Origin: Sphingobium herbicidovorans
Lineage (GTDB): Bacteria; Pseudomonadota; Alphaproteobacteria; Sphingomonadales; Sphingomonadaceae
Assembly: GCF_002080435.1 (NCBI RefSeq)
Contig: NZ_CP020538.1
Span: 1,116,001 to 1,180,000 of the forward strand
DNA length: 64,000 nt
Reading direction: 5' to 3'
A program made the translations under genes and the position numbers. This document shows, one piece after another, positions 1-8,236 of the stretch. Numbering within the stretch: position 1 is the stretch's first letter; every line of letters begins with the position of its first letter. The notes beneath the pieces were generated by a model that saw only the letters and a program-made list of their open reading frames with translations, was not told the origin of the DNA and ran no database searches.

Positions 1-258
1 GTTGACGTGCCCAATGTAAGGGACCGTTTGCGAAAGAATTTGAGCAACAGGCGCAAGCTCTGCAATGATGCTGCCAGACCGCAGGCTCGCTACGGCAAGT
101 TTGTCATGCTGTCCTGATAGCTGCCCATATATCCGGTCTAGCGCCGCGAAGCTCCCTGCAAGGTCGCCCAAGGCAATAGGACCGCCTGGTTCAAATCGAA
201 ACTCAATCGTTTCCCGCCCGTCCGGCTTACCCTCGCCTATATCCATCATCCTTGGCAC
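1..258 (-). CDS. Hypothetical protein, 3' end beyond window edge
   Basis: An open frame on the minus strand runs off the left edge, giving at least 86 residues. The likely start is GTG at 258, since GAGGGAG sits five bases upstream; the tandem ATGs at 249 and 246 have poorer spacing. The N-terminal part is mixed alpha/beta in character with a segment LRSGSIIAELAP near residues 62-73. I do not recognise a family. It is divergent from the serine recombinase and belongs to the integrated element. Confidence 0.55.
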   Translation of the reverse strand, partial: MPRMMDIGEGKPDGRETIEFRFEPGGPIALGDLAGSFAALDRIYGQLSGQHDKLAVASLRSGSIIAELAPVAQILSQTVPYIGHVN

Positions 259-674
259 GGTAACTCCCTCATTTCGATGCCGTTATGTGCGGGAGAGTTT
301 AACAGAACTCAAATAAAACTTTCGGGGCGTCTCCCTGCTCTCCAAAGCCCGAACAACAACCAACAAGCCAAAGCTTTAACGGTTATTTCGAAATCGATCA
401 GATCGACCGAGCGGGGGAACCCGTAACCCGGCCAGAAGGGACCCGCTGCGAAGGGACCCATGACACAGGGGGACCCATCACCACCCCTGCCCTCCTCTCC
501 TCCTGGCCGCTGCCCTCCAGTCCTGCCGCCTTGGGCTGTGATTGCCATTAGCGGCGGCTGGCTGGCGCTGCCCCAACAAACATTTGCCCGATGAATTTTA
601 TGGATTCACAAGCCTGGGCATTGCTGTTACATATCCGTCAATGTCCGTAGACTGAAACGTTACAGGGATGAGCC
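259..674. other. Intergenic stretch upstream of the serine recombinase
   Basis: No frame here has a credible start, ribosome site and codon pattern. The stretch holds three GGGACCC motifs (438-476), a pyrimidine-rich part around 480-535, and the divergent promoter region for the leftward partial gene and the recombinase. The recombinase ribosome site AGGGATGAG lies just before 675. Confidence 0.6.
438..476. repeat. Three GGGACCC motifs in 39 bp
   Basis: GGGACCC occurs at 438-444, 453-459 and 470-476, the first two as AAGGGACCC with 15-bp period. The motif is nearly self-complementary. The position, between two divergent genes of the element and about 200 bp before the recombinase, would suit an operator or recombinase-binding array, but that is inference only. 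Confidence 0.45.
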
Positions 675-1337
675 ATGACCTCCTATGTTGCTTACGCTCG
701 CGTCTCCACCGCCAAGCAGGGGCGTTCCGGCCTGGGCCTGGAGGCACAGCAAGCAGCCATCGCCGCATATGTGAAGGCAGGCGATACGCTCCTGGCTCCT
801 ACCTATGTCGAGGTCGAGAGCGGCAAGCGGACTGATCGCCCCGAATTGGCGAACGCCCTGCGCCATGCCAAGCTGACGGGCGCAACGCTCCTGGTCGCCA
901 AGCTGGACCGTCTATCCCGTAATGTCCGTTTCCTCCTCACGCTCCTAGAGAGCGGGGTAGATGTAGCGTTCTGCGATCTTCCTCAGGTCTCTGGCGCGAT
1001 GGGCCGCTTCATGCTGACCCAGATGGCCGCTGTAGCTGAGCTAGAGGCTGGCCTTATCTCTGAGCGGACCAAGGCCGCTCTTGCCGCTGCAAAGGAGCGT
1101 GGCGCTGTCCTGGGCGGCTTTCGTGGCGTGAAGGTCGATCCGGCTCAGGGCCTGGCTGAACGCCAGCGCCGCGCTGAAGATTTCGCTGGGCGGGTGAGGC
1201 AGGAGGTCGAGAGCTTGAAGGCTCAGGGCGCGACAAGCCTGCGGGACATTGCGACTAAGCTAAACGAACGCGGAATTAAGACGCGGCGTGGCGGGGAATG
1301 GTCCGCTGTCCAGGTTTCCCGCGTCATGGCTGAATGA
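675..1337 (+). CDS. Serine recombinase (resolvase/invertase family)
   Basis: A 220-residue site-specific recombinase. The resolvase catalytic fold spans about residues 4-145: the nucleophile Ser11 is in YARVSTAKQ, the AKLDRLSRN segment is near residues 75-83, and a long E-helix region with LISERTKAAL follows near 128. The C-terminal part (about 190-219) is a short helix-turn-helix DNA-binding segment in which IATKLNERGI is followed by a predicted recognition helix. It is resolvase-sized rather than a large phage serine integrase, so it more likely resolves or inverts DNA or serves as an accessory recombinase. The start has AGGGATGAG upstream. It is a second recombinase in the element, besides the tyrosine integrase at 8.5-10.4 kb. 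Confidence 0.9.
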   Translation: MTSYVAYARVSTAKQGRSGLGLEAQQAAIAAYVKAGDTLLAPTYVEVESGKRTDRPELANALRHAKLTGATLLVAKLDRLSRNVRFLLTLLESGVDVAFCDLPQVSGAMGRFMLTQMAAVAELEAGLISERTKAALAAAKERGAVLGGFRGVKVDPAQGLAERQRRAEDFAGRVRQEVESLKAQGATSLRDIATKLNERGIKTRRGGEWSAVQVSRVMAE

Positions 1338-1362
1338 ACTACTGTCCACAAACAGAGATATT

Positions 1363-1376
1363 CTCCAATTGTGGAG
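1363..1376. repeat. Short inverted repeat after the recombinase gene
   Basis: CTCCA-ATTG-TGGAG forms a five-bp stem with a four-base loop in an AT-rich 129-bp gap between the recombinase and the next small gene. It could be a weak hairpin or an operator. No T-run follows directly. Confidence 0.3.
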
Positions 1377-1406
1377 CGTTAAATTTTTCTTAGTTTATTT
1401 TTGGTC

Positions 1407-1434
1407 TTGCGCTCTATCTAGCTGACTCTAAATA
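1407..1434 (+). promoter_or_regulatory. Candidate promoter for the 68-residue gene
   Basis: TTGCGC (1407-1412) and TAAATA (1429-1434) are separated by 16 bp and lie 33 bp before an ATG with AAGGGGGAAC as ribosome site. Assigned from consensus similarity only. Confidence 0.3.
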
Positions 1435-1466
1435 GCTTTCTCAGTTCATTACCAAGGGGGAACAAA

Positions 1467-1673
1467 ATGACAGACCTATCCTTCGCCATTGCATCCGAGA
1501 CCCATGACCTGATCGACGTAGCGGACATGGGTGATGGCGCTCTGATCCTGACGGAGAGCAATGAGGACGGCACGGTAGCCAGGATTGCCCTCAGCTTCGA
1601 TCAACTAGAGGCAGCATATCTGGCCCTGGCTCCTCGCTATTCCGATGCTCCTGCCATGGCTCTTGCGGCCTGA
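1467..1673 (+). CDS. Small acidic hypothetical protein
   Basis: A 68-residue acidic protein with a good ribosome site (AAGGGGGAAC) six bases before the ATG. It has no signal peptide, membrane segment or motif I recognise; the pattern suggests a small beta-strand protein (residues 15-45) ending in a helix. It lies in the plus-strand block of the integrated element between the recombinase and the winged-helix-like gene. Confidence 0.55.
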   Translation: MTDLSFAIASETHDLIDVADMGDGALILTESNEDGTVARIALSFDQLEAAYLALAPRYSDAPAMALAA

Positions 1674-1697
1674 CACAAAAACACAGATCGAAACGGC

Positions 1698-2315
1698 ATG
1701 AGGGCGCGGGGATCGACCTTCGCGCCTTTAGTTATTCTCACAGGACCTACAGAATTGACCTCTGCTGCCTCCTCCACCTGGACCAAGCCTATTGCGGACC
1801 TCACGCCATCTGAACGCATGGCGGAGCGGGACCGTGCGGTATGGATGGCGCTGGACGGATACGCGAAGTCTCCCCAGGCGAGGGCCTTAGCTGCGTCGAT
1901 CCTGAAGGAGCATGAGGAGACCCTAGCTCCCCAGGGGATGCAGCGGCGGGATGAGCGGATAGACAACATCCAAACTGCCTTGGGCGCTACGCTGTGCGAC
2001 CTAATAGGCGCTGCGTCCCAAAGGCGATGGTCCTGGAGGTCTATGAGGCGGCAAGCTTACTCGCGGCAGGCTGTATCCTATCGGACCTTCGCCCTTGTGC
2101 GGGAGGTCCTGCTATCGGCTGGACTAATTGAGGAGCTTTCCCATTTCATCGATGAGAGCGGCTTTGGTCCCGTTGGTATGGCGACAAGGCTGCGGTTGAC
2201 CCAAGCCGGAATGGCGCTGGTCGAGCGGCACCGGATCAACCTTTCAGACCATGGGGCGCATTTTGGCTCTGACGCTGACCGGAAGGCCCTTCTTGCTGCC
2301 GCGATAGACCTCTAA
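1698..2315 (+). CDS. Hypothetical protein with winged-helix-like C-terminus
   Basis: A 205-residue protein starting 24 bp after the previous gene. The first 60 residues are low complexity and the start is uncertain, as no clear ribosome site precedes 1698 and Met41 is an alternative. The segment from about residue 130 (VSYRTFALVREVLLSAGLIE) to 185, followed by a glycine-containing turn and MATRLRLTQAG, has the layout of a winged-helix DNA-binding unit as found in some plasmid and phage replication or partition proteins of alphaproteobacteria. That relationship is inference. A 560-bp non-coding stretch follows directly, which would suit a DNA-binding replication or regulatory protein acting nearby. 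Confidence 0.6.
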   Translation: MRARGSTFAPLVILTGPTELTSAASSTWTKPIADLTPSERMAERDRAVWMALDGYAKSPQARALAASILKEHEETLAPQGMQRRDERIDNIQTALGATLCDLIGAASQRRWSWRSMRRQAYSRQAVSYRTFALVREVLLSAGLIEELSHFIDESGFGPVGMATRLRLTQAGMALVERHRINLSDHGAHFGSDADRKALLAAAIDL

Positions 2316-2879
2316 AACTGTGTTCCCGGTATAACTAGGGTTACTTAAGCCTCTAAAGGTATGACATGGAGAATAACATATAGAAGACTTAAGGTAGACG
2401 ATACGTCGATACGACATATGGTAGGCTTGAAGCTGGACTGAAAACAGACCCTCTATCCATCTCAGTTTGATTCTTGATCGAAAGATGAAACAGTCTTGGG
2501 TCTTCCCCTTCTAGGCTTCAATCTTGGTCCTCCTTCATGGCCTCACTTTGAGACCGCTCCAGGAACCTCACGAAACCATAAGACATACGTAGACCTATGG
2601 TCGTCACGTCTCCGGTCCATCGGTCCACAGTGACAGCAGGAGGAGACAGAAGGAGAGAACACAGGTTCTCCCTCCAACGTCCTCCCCTCGTTTCCATGAC
2701 TGGCGCGTCTACCAGTTTCGCCACGCCCGCATCGGCCGCGCCTAGATTTCCAGGGGGACGAAATGGGATGGAGATAGATGCCTCAGGAAGGCCCATCTGA
2801 GCGCAAGGCAATGCCGCTCCGCAACCCAAGTAGCCCAACGTCCCGCGATTCGCTCAGATGGCATCGATTCGGCCCAAAA
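2316..2879. other. Non-coding stretch with repeats and a tRNA-like segment
   Basis: No credible gene. The left part (2330-2520) is AT-rich for this window, with an overlapping CGATACG direct repeat (about 2399-2415) and a CTTAAG site. The right part contains the tRNA-like segment at 2690-2730. A minus-strand frame of 106 codons across 2518-2838 reads through the tRNA-like DNA and contains the tell-tale peptide AKLVDAP, so I take it as an artefact. An origin, operator region or RNA gene is possible. Confidence 0.5.
2690..2730 (-). other. tRNA-Leu-like 5' half (pseudo-tRNA fragment)
   Basis: Read on the minus strand from 2730, GCGGGCGTGGCGAAACTGG followed by TAGACGCGCCAG matches the acceptor-D-arm layout of tRNA-Leu genes closely. 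After the D arm the sequence fails: no anticodon stem pairs, and I find no T-arm or matching CGCCCGC acceptor strand within 90 bases. It therefore looks like a truncated tRNA 5' half, perhaps a relic of an earlier insertion event. Confidence 0.4.
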
Positions 2880-3341
2880 TCAGAGGCTATCGCAGCCCTC
2901 AGCCTTCCAGATGCGTATCCAGCGATTGCCGGTCGTCTGAGATGCCCCGAAACGCTCCCCCATCTCTGCCCCTGTCACATGGCGAGAATGTCGATGAGCC
3001 TCCCAATAGCATCGGGCTTCCTCCAGCCGTCCAGCGTTGCGTTGACGGTTTGTCACCCTGAGATGGTCCAGGCGCTGGAGGCATCGGAGATGCTCAGCGT
3101 TGCAACAGGCGCGACGATTGCAAATGTGATCGACCTCCCAGCCTGGAGGAATCGGACCCTTGCGGGAGCGGTAGACAATGCGGTGGAGATTCTCGGTCTT
3201 GCCCCTGCCTTCATCATCCCTGCGCTTTAGCTGGACATAGCCCTGCTTTGTCGGCGCTATGTTGATTGGAATGATGCACGGCTGGCGCATGGCTGGATGC
3301 GGAAGGCGCTGGAAACGCAAAGTCCTCAGAGGATTGGGCAT
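2880..3341 (-). CDS. HNH endonuclease with C-terminal helix-turn-helix
   Basis: A 153-residue protein. The HNH core lies around residues 50-90: LHRIVY, then WEVDHICNRRACCNAEHL, giving the metal-binding and catalytic histidines and the CN-rich segment typical of HNH_3-type phage nucleases. Residues 120-147 (GAEMGERFGASQTTGNRWIRIW) resemble a helix-turn-helix, which in homing-type HNH enzymes directs DNA binding. The start ATG overlaps the TAA of the upstream gene (TAATG at 3341-3343), indicating coupled translation. Likely a free-standing phage HNH nuclease; homing or a packaging-linked role cannot be decided because no terminase gene is visible. Confidence 0.8.
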   Translation of the reverse strand: MPNPLRTLRFQRLPHPAMRQPCIIPINIAPTKQGYVQLKRRDDEGRGKTENLHRIVYRSRKGPIPPGWEVDHICNRRACCNAEHLRCLQRLDHLRVTNRQRNAGRLEEARCYWEAHRHSRHVTGAEMGERFGASQTTGNRWIRIWKAEGCDSL

Positions 3342-3877
3342 TACAGCAGCCCCGAAATGTTCGGATGGTAATGCTGTAGGAGCCGTTTAGCCGCCCTGCG
3401 CCTGTCTCTGAGCCGTCCAGGGCATCGGACCATGACAAGGGCCTTCTTTGTCGCCGCAATGCCCTTCGCGTCGTCTGCTGCAATCGCACCCTGTTTGATG
3501 AGGCGCTTGATCAGCTTTTCCGCTTCGACCTCTGCTGCCAATCGTGCGACCTGGACAGCACTATGGTTCCAGCCGTCCGGGGTCCCTGCCGGTCTGCCCC
3601 TGCGGTTTATGTTTTCAGGCTTGCGGCGGCTGGCGAGGTATCGACCATAGGCTGAGCGCTCCTCAGCGGTCTCCATCATGCCCCATATTCCATTGCCCCT
3701 GTAGTGACCCTTGGGGACCCTTGGAGGAACGAGAGGCTCGGCGAACGACAGCGACAGGTAGTCGGCTACGGACGATGGCGGCTTGCGGGGAGCTTTGCGG
3801 GTCTCAGGCTTATAGCTGAAAGAGAATGACGATGGTCGAGCGTCGGATGGCTTCTGAGATTTTGGTGGTTCTGGCAT
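3341..3877 (-). CDS. Hypothetical phage-element protein
   Basis: A basic protein of about 178 residues. The frame is open further upstream to 3925, but that stretch lies inside a Rho-independent terminator, so the ATG at 3877 (MPEPPK) is preferred. The first 60 residues are rich in Pro, Ser and Lys; a conserved-looking RRGRPAGTPDGWNHS segment is followed by a helical region in which Ala and Arg repeat every few residues. I do not recognise the family. It is translationally coupled to the HNH nuclease through TAATG. Confidence 0.6.
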   Translation of the reverse strand: MPEPPKSQKPSDARPSSFSFSYKPETRKAPRKPPSSVADYLSLSFAEPLVPPRVPKGHYRGNGIWGMMETAEERSAYGRYLASRRKPENINRRGRPAGTPDGWNHSAVQVARLAAEVEAEKLIKRLIKQGAIAADDAKGIAATKKALVMVRCPGRLRDRRRAAKRLLQHYHPNISGLL

Positions 3878-3897
3878 GTCGTTTCGTATCGATAATG

Positions 3898-3934
3898 AAA
3901 AAATGCCCGCCAGACACATGAGCATCTGACGGGC
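3898..3934 (-). terminator. Rho-independent terminator after the ejection-like genes
   Basis: On the minus strand, GCCCGTCAGA pairs fully (one G-T) with TCTGGCGGGC around a ten-base loop, followed directly by ATTTTTT. It lies 12 bp after the stop of the 809-residue protein and separates that transcript from the small protein and HNH pair. Confidence 0.85.
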
Positions 3935-3945
3935 GTAGGTGGAGG

Positions 3946-6375
3946 CTACTTTTTGATTTGAGAGACGAGCGGCTGGAGCGTTGCCCTGGCCTTGTCCCTC
4001 AGGCCTTCCGGCAATCGGTCGAGAGCATCCGTTGCGATGCCCTGGGCCTTGTCGCGGCTGGATGTGTTGCCGATGGTGGCAATAGCGCTGGAGAGGATTT
4101 CCCTCGCCCCATCGTCCAGGCTGCTATCGGACCTCACGGCATCAATAACGCTGGAGACCCTAGCCTGGTTCGCTTCAGCCGTGGCGCGGTAGGCGATAGG
4201 GTTGCGGATGGCAGGACCTGATTGCTGCTGGCTCTGCTGGAAAACTTCAGCATCCAAAATCCGTCCAGCCTGCTCCTTGGCATCATACAGTGAATTGACT
4301 GCATCCCGGTCTGGAGCAGCCTTGTCCAATTCATCAGACCAAGCCTCATATGCCTTCGCGAAATTCCGCTGGGCTTCAGTGATGCCCTGGTCGCTGGATT
4401 TCCATGTAGGTGCGGCTGGAGCGGCAATGTCAATCGCCATCCCTCCGCCTTCATTAGCTATCGGCTGAGGAGCTACCTCACCAGCGCTGTAGATTGCTGG
4501 CGGCTGGCCTTGCTGCATCGGGATCTTAGGCTGCGGTTGCCATTTCGGGTCTCTTGCCAGCGCTCCCTTTTCGGCCATAGCAGCCAGCCGGTCCACAATC
4601 GCATTGCCAGCGTTACCGACCATCAATTTATCAGGTTCAGCAAGGAAGGCATTGAACTGCTCTGGAGTGATGGTCCCGTCTTTCAGAAGCCGTAACGCCC
4701 CTGCGTCCTGCTGCGAAGGCAGGAGACCTGTCCGTTCATAGGCGAAGGCCCGGAAACCGCCATTGCCCACTATATCATCCTTTGCGTTCGCAACGCTGAT
4801 CCGCTTGCCTTCCTGGGCCATCCGTGCGGCAGATGCCGCCTCTTGGGCCTTGGCTGCATCAGCTTCGCGCTTCGCGTAGAACGGAGCGTCCTGGGCATCA
4901 GCGGAGAGCTTACGTAGGGCGTCCCTCGCCACCTTGGCCTGGGTCCTCCCCGCTGCGACCTCTGGCAACTGAGCGAATTTAGGAGCCTGGGCCGCAAGCT
5001 CCCTTGCTGCCGTGGCGGTTTCGCTGGCTGCGCCTGCCGTTGCCATGCGACCGAGCGCGGACCCAGCCCATGCGCCTACAGGTCCCCCGAGCTTGAACCC
5101 TGCGGCTCCTCCTACGGCTTCGCCAATGACCCGCTTAGCCGTTCCGCCGCTCCCCGACCCCTCAGGGACAAGGGCGCGAAGGCGACGGGCCTTTGAGATA
5201 GCAGCGGAAACCGCATCGCCAGCCGGGGTTCCATCGGCCAAGGCTGCGACCTCCTGATCAGAGAGGAGGTGACGCTGGGCCATAGCAGCCCTGAGCCGTT
5301 GTGTGACTGAGGGCGGGAGGCCTAGCGCCCTGATCTCATCGATAGGAAGGTAGCTCTCCTCCAGGTCTGAGACCAAGCTGGAAATCCGTGCCTCTTTCAG
5401 CTTCTTTTTGCCTTTGCTGGCACTGACGGTTTGAATGAGCCTGTCCAGGTCGTCCGCAATTTCCGCATCGACAGGGGCGAAGGGGTTGCCTGCCTGTTGA
5501 GATGCAAAGCGAGCCTGCGCCAGTTTGGGGGACAGCTTTTCCAAAGCAGATCGCGCCACCCTCGCCGTTCCCATGCCTGCGCCATGCAACGCAGCGCCGC
5601 CAGCGGCTCCAGCAACAGCGCCCATAGCCGCGCCGTCGATGCGGTCTACAGGGGACCCTTCGTCCGACCCGAAGCCGTAAGCCATGCCATAGAGGGAGCC
5701 GGTAGCCGCCGATGCCCCAAGTTTCTCCAGCGCCTTAGCGCCCTTCGCCGCTCTCACGGCTCCAGCGATGGGCAGCAATCCACCGCCGATCGATCCCGCA
5801 AGCGAGGACATGGGATTTTCCTCTCTCGCCAATTCCAGGACCTGACGATTCCGGGCGACATTGGCATCATAGGCTTCCCCGATGCCCTTGCCATTCCAGA
5901 TATTATCATCCGTCATGCCGGGAATGACCGACTGGAGACCCGCGCCTATCTCGTCCATGGTCCCGAACGTGATGGCATCGCCCGCGCCGATCAGTGCCGA
6001 TTGCCATGGGGCGGCGATAGGCTGGCGGGATGATGGGCCTGTGTTATCCACTACCAGCCCGGCCTGGGGAGCCTGGAGCGAACTCTGATAGGCTGCTTCC
6101 TGCTCCTGAATCCATGCGTCGGTGGCAGGGTCTGCGCCTGGGCCGCTGGCAGACTCATAGAGCGGCATTTCGCCCACGGCTGGCCCCAGGTCCACCGGAG
6201 GGGACATCTCGGCCTGAGGAGCCGCATGAGGAGTCTGTGGAGCCTTCGCCGGTTTAGAGGCAGACCCAAGGGAGGCAGCAATCTCCTCCACCTGAGCCGC
6301 CTGTTGCTCGGGGCTTAGCTCCAGAAAGGCATCGTTTAAGCGGACCTCTTGTCCATTGATCCTGAGGACTGGCAT
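3946..6375 (-). CDS. Large phage virion/ejection-like protein
   Basis: An 809-residue protein. The ATG at 6375 overlaps the TAA of the upstream gene (TAATG) with GGAGGT ten bases before, so it is preferred to the ATG six codons upstream. The N-terminus is proline-rich to about residue 130. Residues 130-290 hold a glycine/alanine-rich, membrane-active-looking section (LIGAGDAITFGTMDEIGAG, then SLAGSIGGGLLPIAGA and AAMGAVAGAAGGAAL). The rest is long, Ala/Gln/Glu-rich helix. This combination, a GDA-TFG-DEI segment plus glycine zipper and helical tail, is what I know from DNA-ejection or internal virion proteins of podovirus-like phages. The assignment rests on pattern, not alignment. Confidence 0.7.
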   Translation of the reverse strand: MPVLRINGQEVRLNDAFLELSPEQQAAQVEEIAASLGSASKPAKAPQTPHAAPQAEMSPPVDLGPAVGEMPLYESASGPGADPATDAWIQEQEAAYQSSLQAPQAGLVVDNTGPSSRQPIAAPWQSALIGAGDAITFGTMDEIGAGLQSVIPGMTDDNIWNGKGIGEAYDANVARNRQVLELAREENPMSSLAGSIGGGLLPIAGAVRAAKGAKALEKLGASAATGSLYGMAYGFGSDEGSPVDRIDGAAMGAVAGAAGGAALHGAGMGTARVARSALEKLSPKLAQARFASQQAGNPFAPVDAEIADDLDRLIQTVSASKGKKKLKEARISSLVSDLEESYLPIDEIRALGLPPSVTQRLRAAMAQRHLLSDQEVAALADGTPAGDAVSAAISKARRLRALVPEGSGSGGTAKRVIGEAVGGAAGFKLGGPVGAWAGSALGRMATAGAASETATAARELAAQAPKFAQLPEVAAGRTQAKVARDALRKLSADAQDAPFYAKREADAAKAQEAASAARMAQEGKRISVANAKDDIVGNGGFRAFAYERTGLLPSQQDAGALRLLKDGTITPEQFNAFLAEPDKLMVGNAGNAIVDRLAAMAEKGALARDPKWQPQPKIPMQQGQPPAIYSAGEVAPQPIANEGGGMAIDIAAPAAPTWKSSDQGITEAQRNFAKAYEAWSDELDKAAPDRDAVNSLYDAKEQAGRILDAEVFQQSQQQSGPAIRNPIAYRATAEANQARVSSVIDAVRSDSSLDDGAREILSSAIATIGNTSSRDKAQGIATDALDRLPEGLRDKARATLQPLVSQIKK

Positions 6376-7589
6376 TAGCGCACGACCTCCCAAGTGATCC
6401 CGGCTTTGGTCCTGCCGCTTGCCACCCTGGCCTGAGGACGGGGGGAGCTATGGGAAACGTCCGCGCCATACTGGCCCGACAGGTCGTCAATGCGCCCTTG
6501 AGCCTGAGCCTGCCGCCGCTGGATGGAACGCTGGACGATGCGGAAGTTGTTGAGGGTAGATGCGAGGTCGCCGCCGCCCACATCGATTTCTGCCATCGCA
6601 CGGTCGGCATCGCCATCCGTCTGGACGCCTTTATTTGCAAGCAGAAGTGCATTTCGCATCCCTTCAAGCGCTGTCTTATACTGGCTGTAGAGGACCGTCT
6701 GCTCATTCCCGCCGATGCCGGTAGCCAGTGCAAACTTATGGTAGTTGTTCGACAGAATACCTAGCGGCAGCTTTCCGCTCTCCAACGCCTGGATGACGGG
6801 AGCAATGGATTCCGCCGTGTTAGCAAGCCCGTTGCGGACATCAGTATAATCGGAGACCTGTTTCTGGATCGCTGCCGGTGGCGGCTTACCTCCAGGTCCG
6901 TTAAGCCGTGCGGCTTCTAGACGGCTTGCCGCTCCAATCTGGGCAACTTCCAAATCGGTAGCTGAGCGCTTGTCGATACCATATCGGGCATCGTCGCTGT
7001 CTTGAGCTTCCCAACGGTCCTTATGCGTCAGCATGTCTAGGTTGCGACGGGTCTGCCCATCGTCCCGGATGCCAGCGATGGTCATGGCGTTCAGGAGCTT
7101 CTTTTCCTGGAGACCTTCAGCGTAATCCGCCAGTGGCGTCCGCTCCATCTTCACCTGACCCGTTACAGGATCGATGGTCGCCTTATAGGCACCGTCTGAA
7201 AGGAATTGCGTCTTCGGCTTAATCCGGTCCTCCTCGCGGTCGAGAGTATCCTGGTAAGCCATGGCTCCCTTGCCGAAACCTTCAGCAAACGTAGGGGCGC
7301 TGAGTAGCTGAGCGCCGAACGCCAACAGCGCCTTATTGCCGCCTGGCTGGCGCATAACGCGACCAATGAGACCTGGGCGCTTTAGCTGAGCATCGACCGG
7401 CTGGAGGTCTGGATAGAGAGCGCCCGCTGGCTGGAGACTATCGGGCGAAACGTCTGGCCCTGCGTAGAGCGCGGGGGCGTTATCGCCATAGGTCGATCCA
7501 TCCTCCAGAGGCAGGCCGTCTAACAGCTTGCTCAGAGGCGATGGTCGTGGCGATGGGTAGAGCGCTGATGGCTCTGGGTAGTTTGGCAT
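6375..7589 (-). CDS. Phage virion-associated protein (ejection-module partner)
   Basis: A 404-residue protein coupled to the larger one downstream. Its N-terminal 75 residues are proline-rich; residues 85-115 hold LLAFGAQLLSAPTFAEGFGKG, a glycine-rich amphipathic stretch; the C-terminal half is helical with the segment NKGVQTDGDADRAMAEI near residues 325-341, a motif I associate with tailed-phage ejection or internal proteins. No ribosome site stands out; a TCCAACGTTGGA palindrome lies 12 bases before the start. It is the first gene of a two-gene unit ended by the terminator at 3.9 kb. Confidence 0.7.
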   Translation of the reverse strand: MPNYPEPSALYPSPRPSPLSKLLDGLPLEDGSTYGDNAPALYAGPDVSPDSLQPAGALYPDLQPVDAQLKRPGLIGRVMRQPGGNKALLAFGAQLLSAPTFAEGFGKGAMAYQDTLDREEDRIKPKTQFLSDGAYKATIDPVTGQVKMERTPLADYAEGLQEKKLLNAMTIAGIRDDGQTRRNLDMLTHKDRWEAQDSDDARYGIDKRSATDLEVAQIGAASRLEAARLNGPGGKPPPAAIQKQVSDYTDVRNGLANTAESIAPVIQALESGKLPLGILSNNYHKFALATGIGGNEQTVLYSQYKTALEGMRNALLLANKGVQTDGDADRAMAEIDVGGGDLASTLNNFRIVQRSIQRRQAQAQGRIDDLSGQYGADVSHSSPRPQARVASGRTKAGITWEVVR

Positions 7590-7600
7590 TTAGGTATTTT

Positions 7601-7612
7601 TCCAACGTTGGA
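7601..7612. promoter_or_regulatory. 12-bp palindrome TCCAACGTTGGA
   Basis: A perfect palindrome 12 bp upstream of the first ejection-like gene, where it could act as an operator. Confidence 0.35.
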
Positions 7613-7745
7613 TTATTGTGGCCCGTCGCAACATGGCGCGGGCGTGAGGCAGCGACCGGAGCCGTAGCTATCGGCTAAAGGGGCGCTGTGTTTCGTGGGG
7701 CGCTGAGTGCGCTTACGCCCCCTTATGGGGGATATATGGGCATTT

Positions 7746-7786
7746 AAGCTCAACGCTCCCGATTTCCTTTTCGGAATCAAGAGCTT
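7746..7786. repeat. Nested imperfect hairpin
   Basis: Outer arms AAGCTC (7746-7751) and GAGCTT (7781-7786) enclose GATTTCC and GGAATC with a small loop. The structure lies in the intergenic stretch and has no T-run; function unknown. Confidence 0.35.
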
Positions 7787-8236
7787 ACGTCGATTTTCAA
7801 TCGCGCAGAAACTGCTTGATGATTGAGCAATAAAATTACCGAAAATGAGCTTGAAAAGGCAAATAAATTACAATTTCTAGAAGTAGCGGAAATCAGCCGT
7901 TTCTTGAAGTCGGCCTAAGGATTTCTGCGGGTCTTAGAGAGGGGCTTATCCCGAAGATTCGAGGGTTCCGCGACCCTTCTTTTGAGAGATAACACAGGAC
8001 TTTCGGCGCTTGGGACCGGGTAGAGACAGCCGGTTTGCAAGATGGGCTGATGATAATAGACCGGCCTGTGTGAGTGGCACGGTTGAGGCTTGTGCCCTTG
8101 GTCGCTGCCTGGGTCTTTCGACGGTAACGACAGGCCCGTTAGGCAGAAGTGTAGAGGGTATATCCGAGAATAAGCCGGTCTCCCCGTAAAATGTGGGGGA
8201 TAGCTCCACTACCGGGAAAGGTGGCCTTTTAGTCCC

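Larger units (their letters stand above)
7590..8236. other. Non-coding stretch upstream of the ejection-like genes
   Basis: I see no convincing gene in 647 bp. Notable are the palindrome at 7601-7612, a nested hairpin at 7746-7786 and an AT-rich segment at about 7820-7890. It must contain the promoter for the two ejection-like genes. A GTG-initiated 87-codon frame (7946-8209, minus) has no ribosome site and an unstructured composition. Confidence 0.5.

Noticed and set aside
309..548. 79-codon minus-strand frame in the intergenic stretch
   Set aside because: Low-complexity Gly/Arg composition and no ribosome site.
2518..2838. 106-codon minus-strand frame with AKLVDAP
   Set aside because: This peptide is a known sign of translating tRNA-like DNA; no ribosome site.
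7946..8209. 87-codon minus-strand frame starting with GTG
   Set aside because: No ribosome site, no domain or conserved-looking segment; could be real but cannot be supported.
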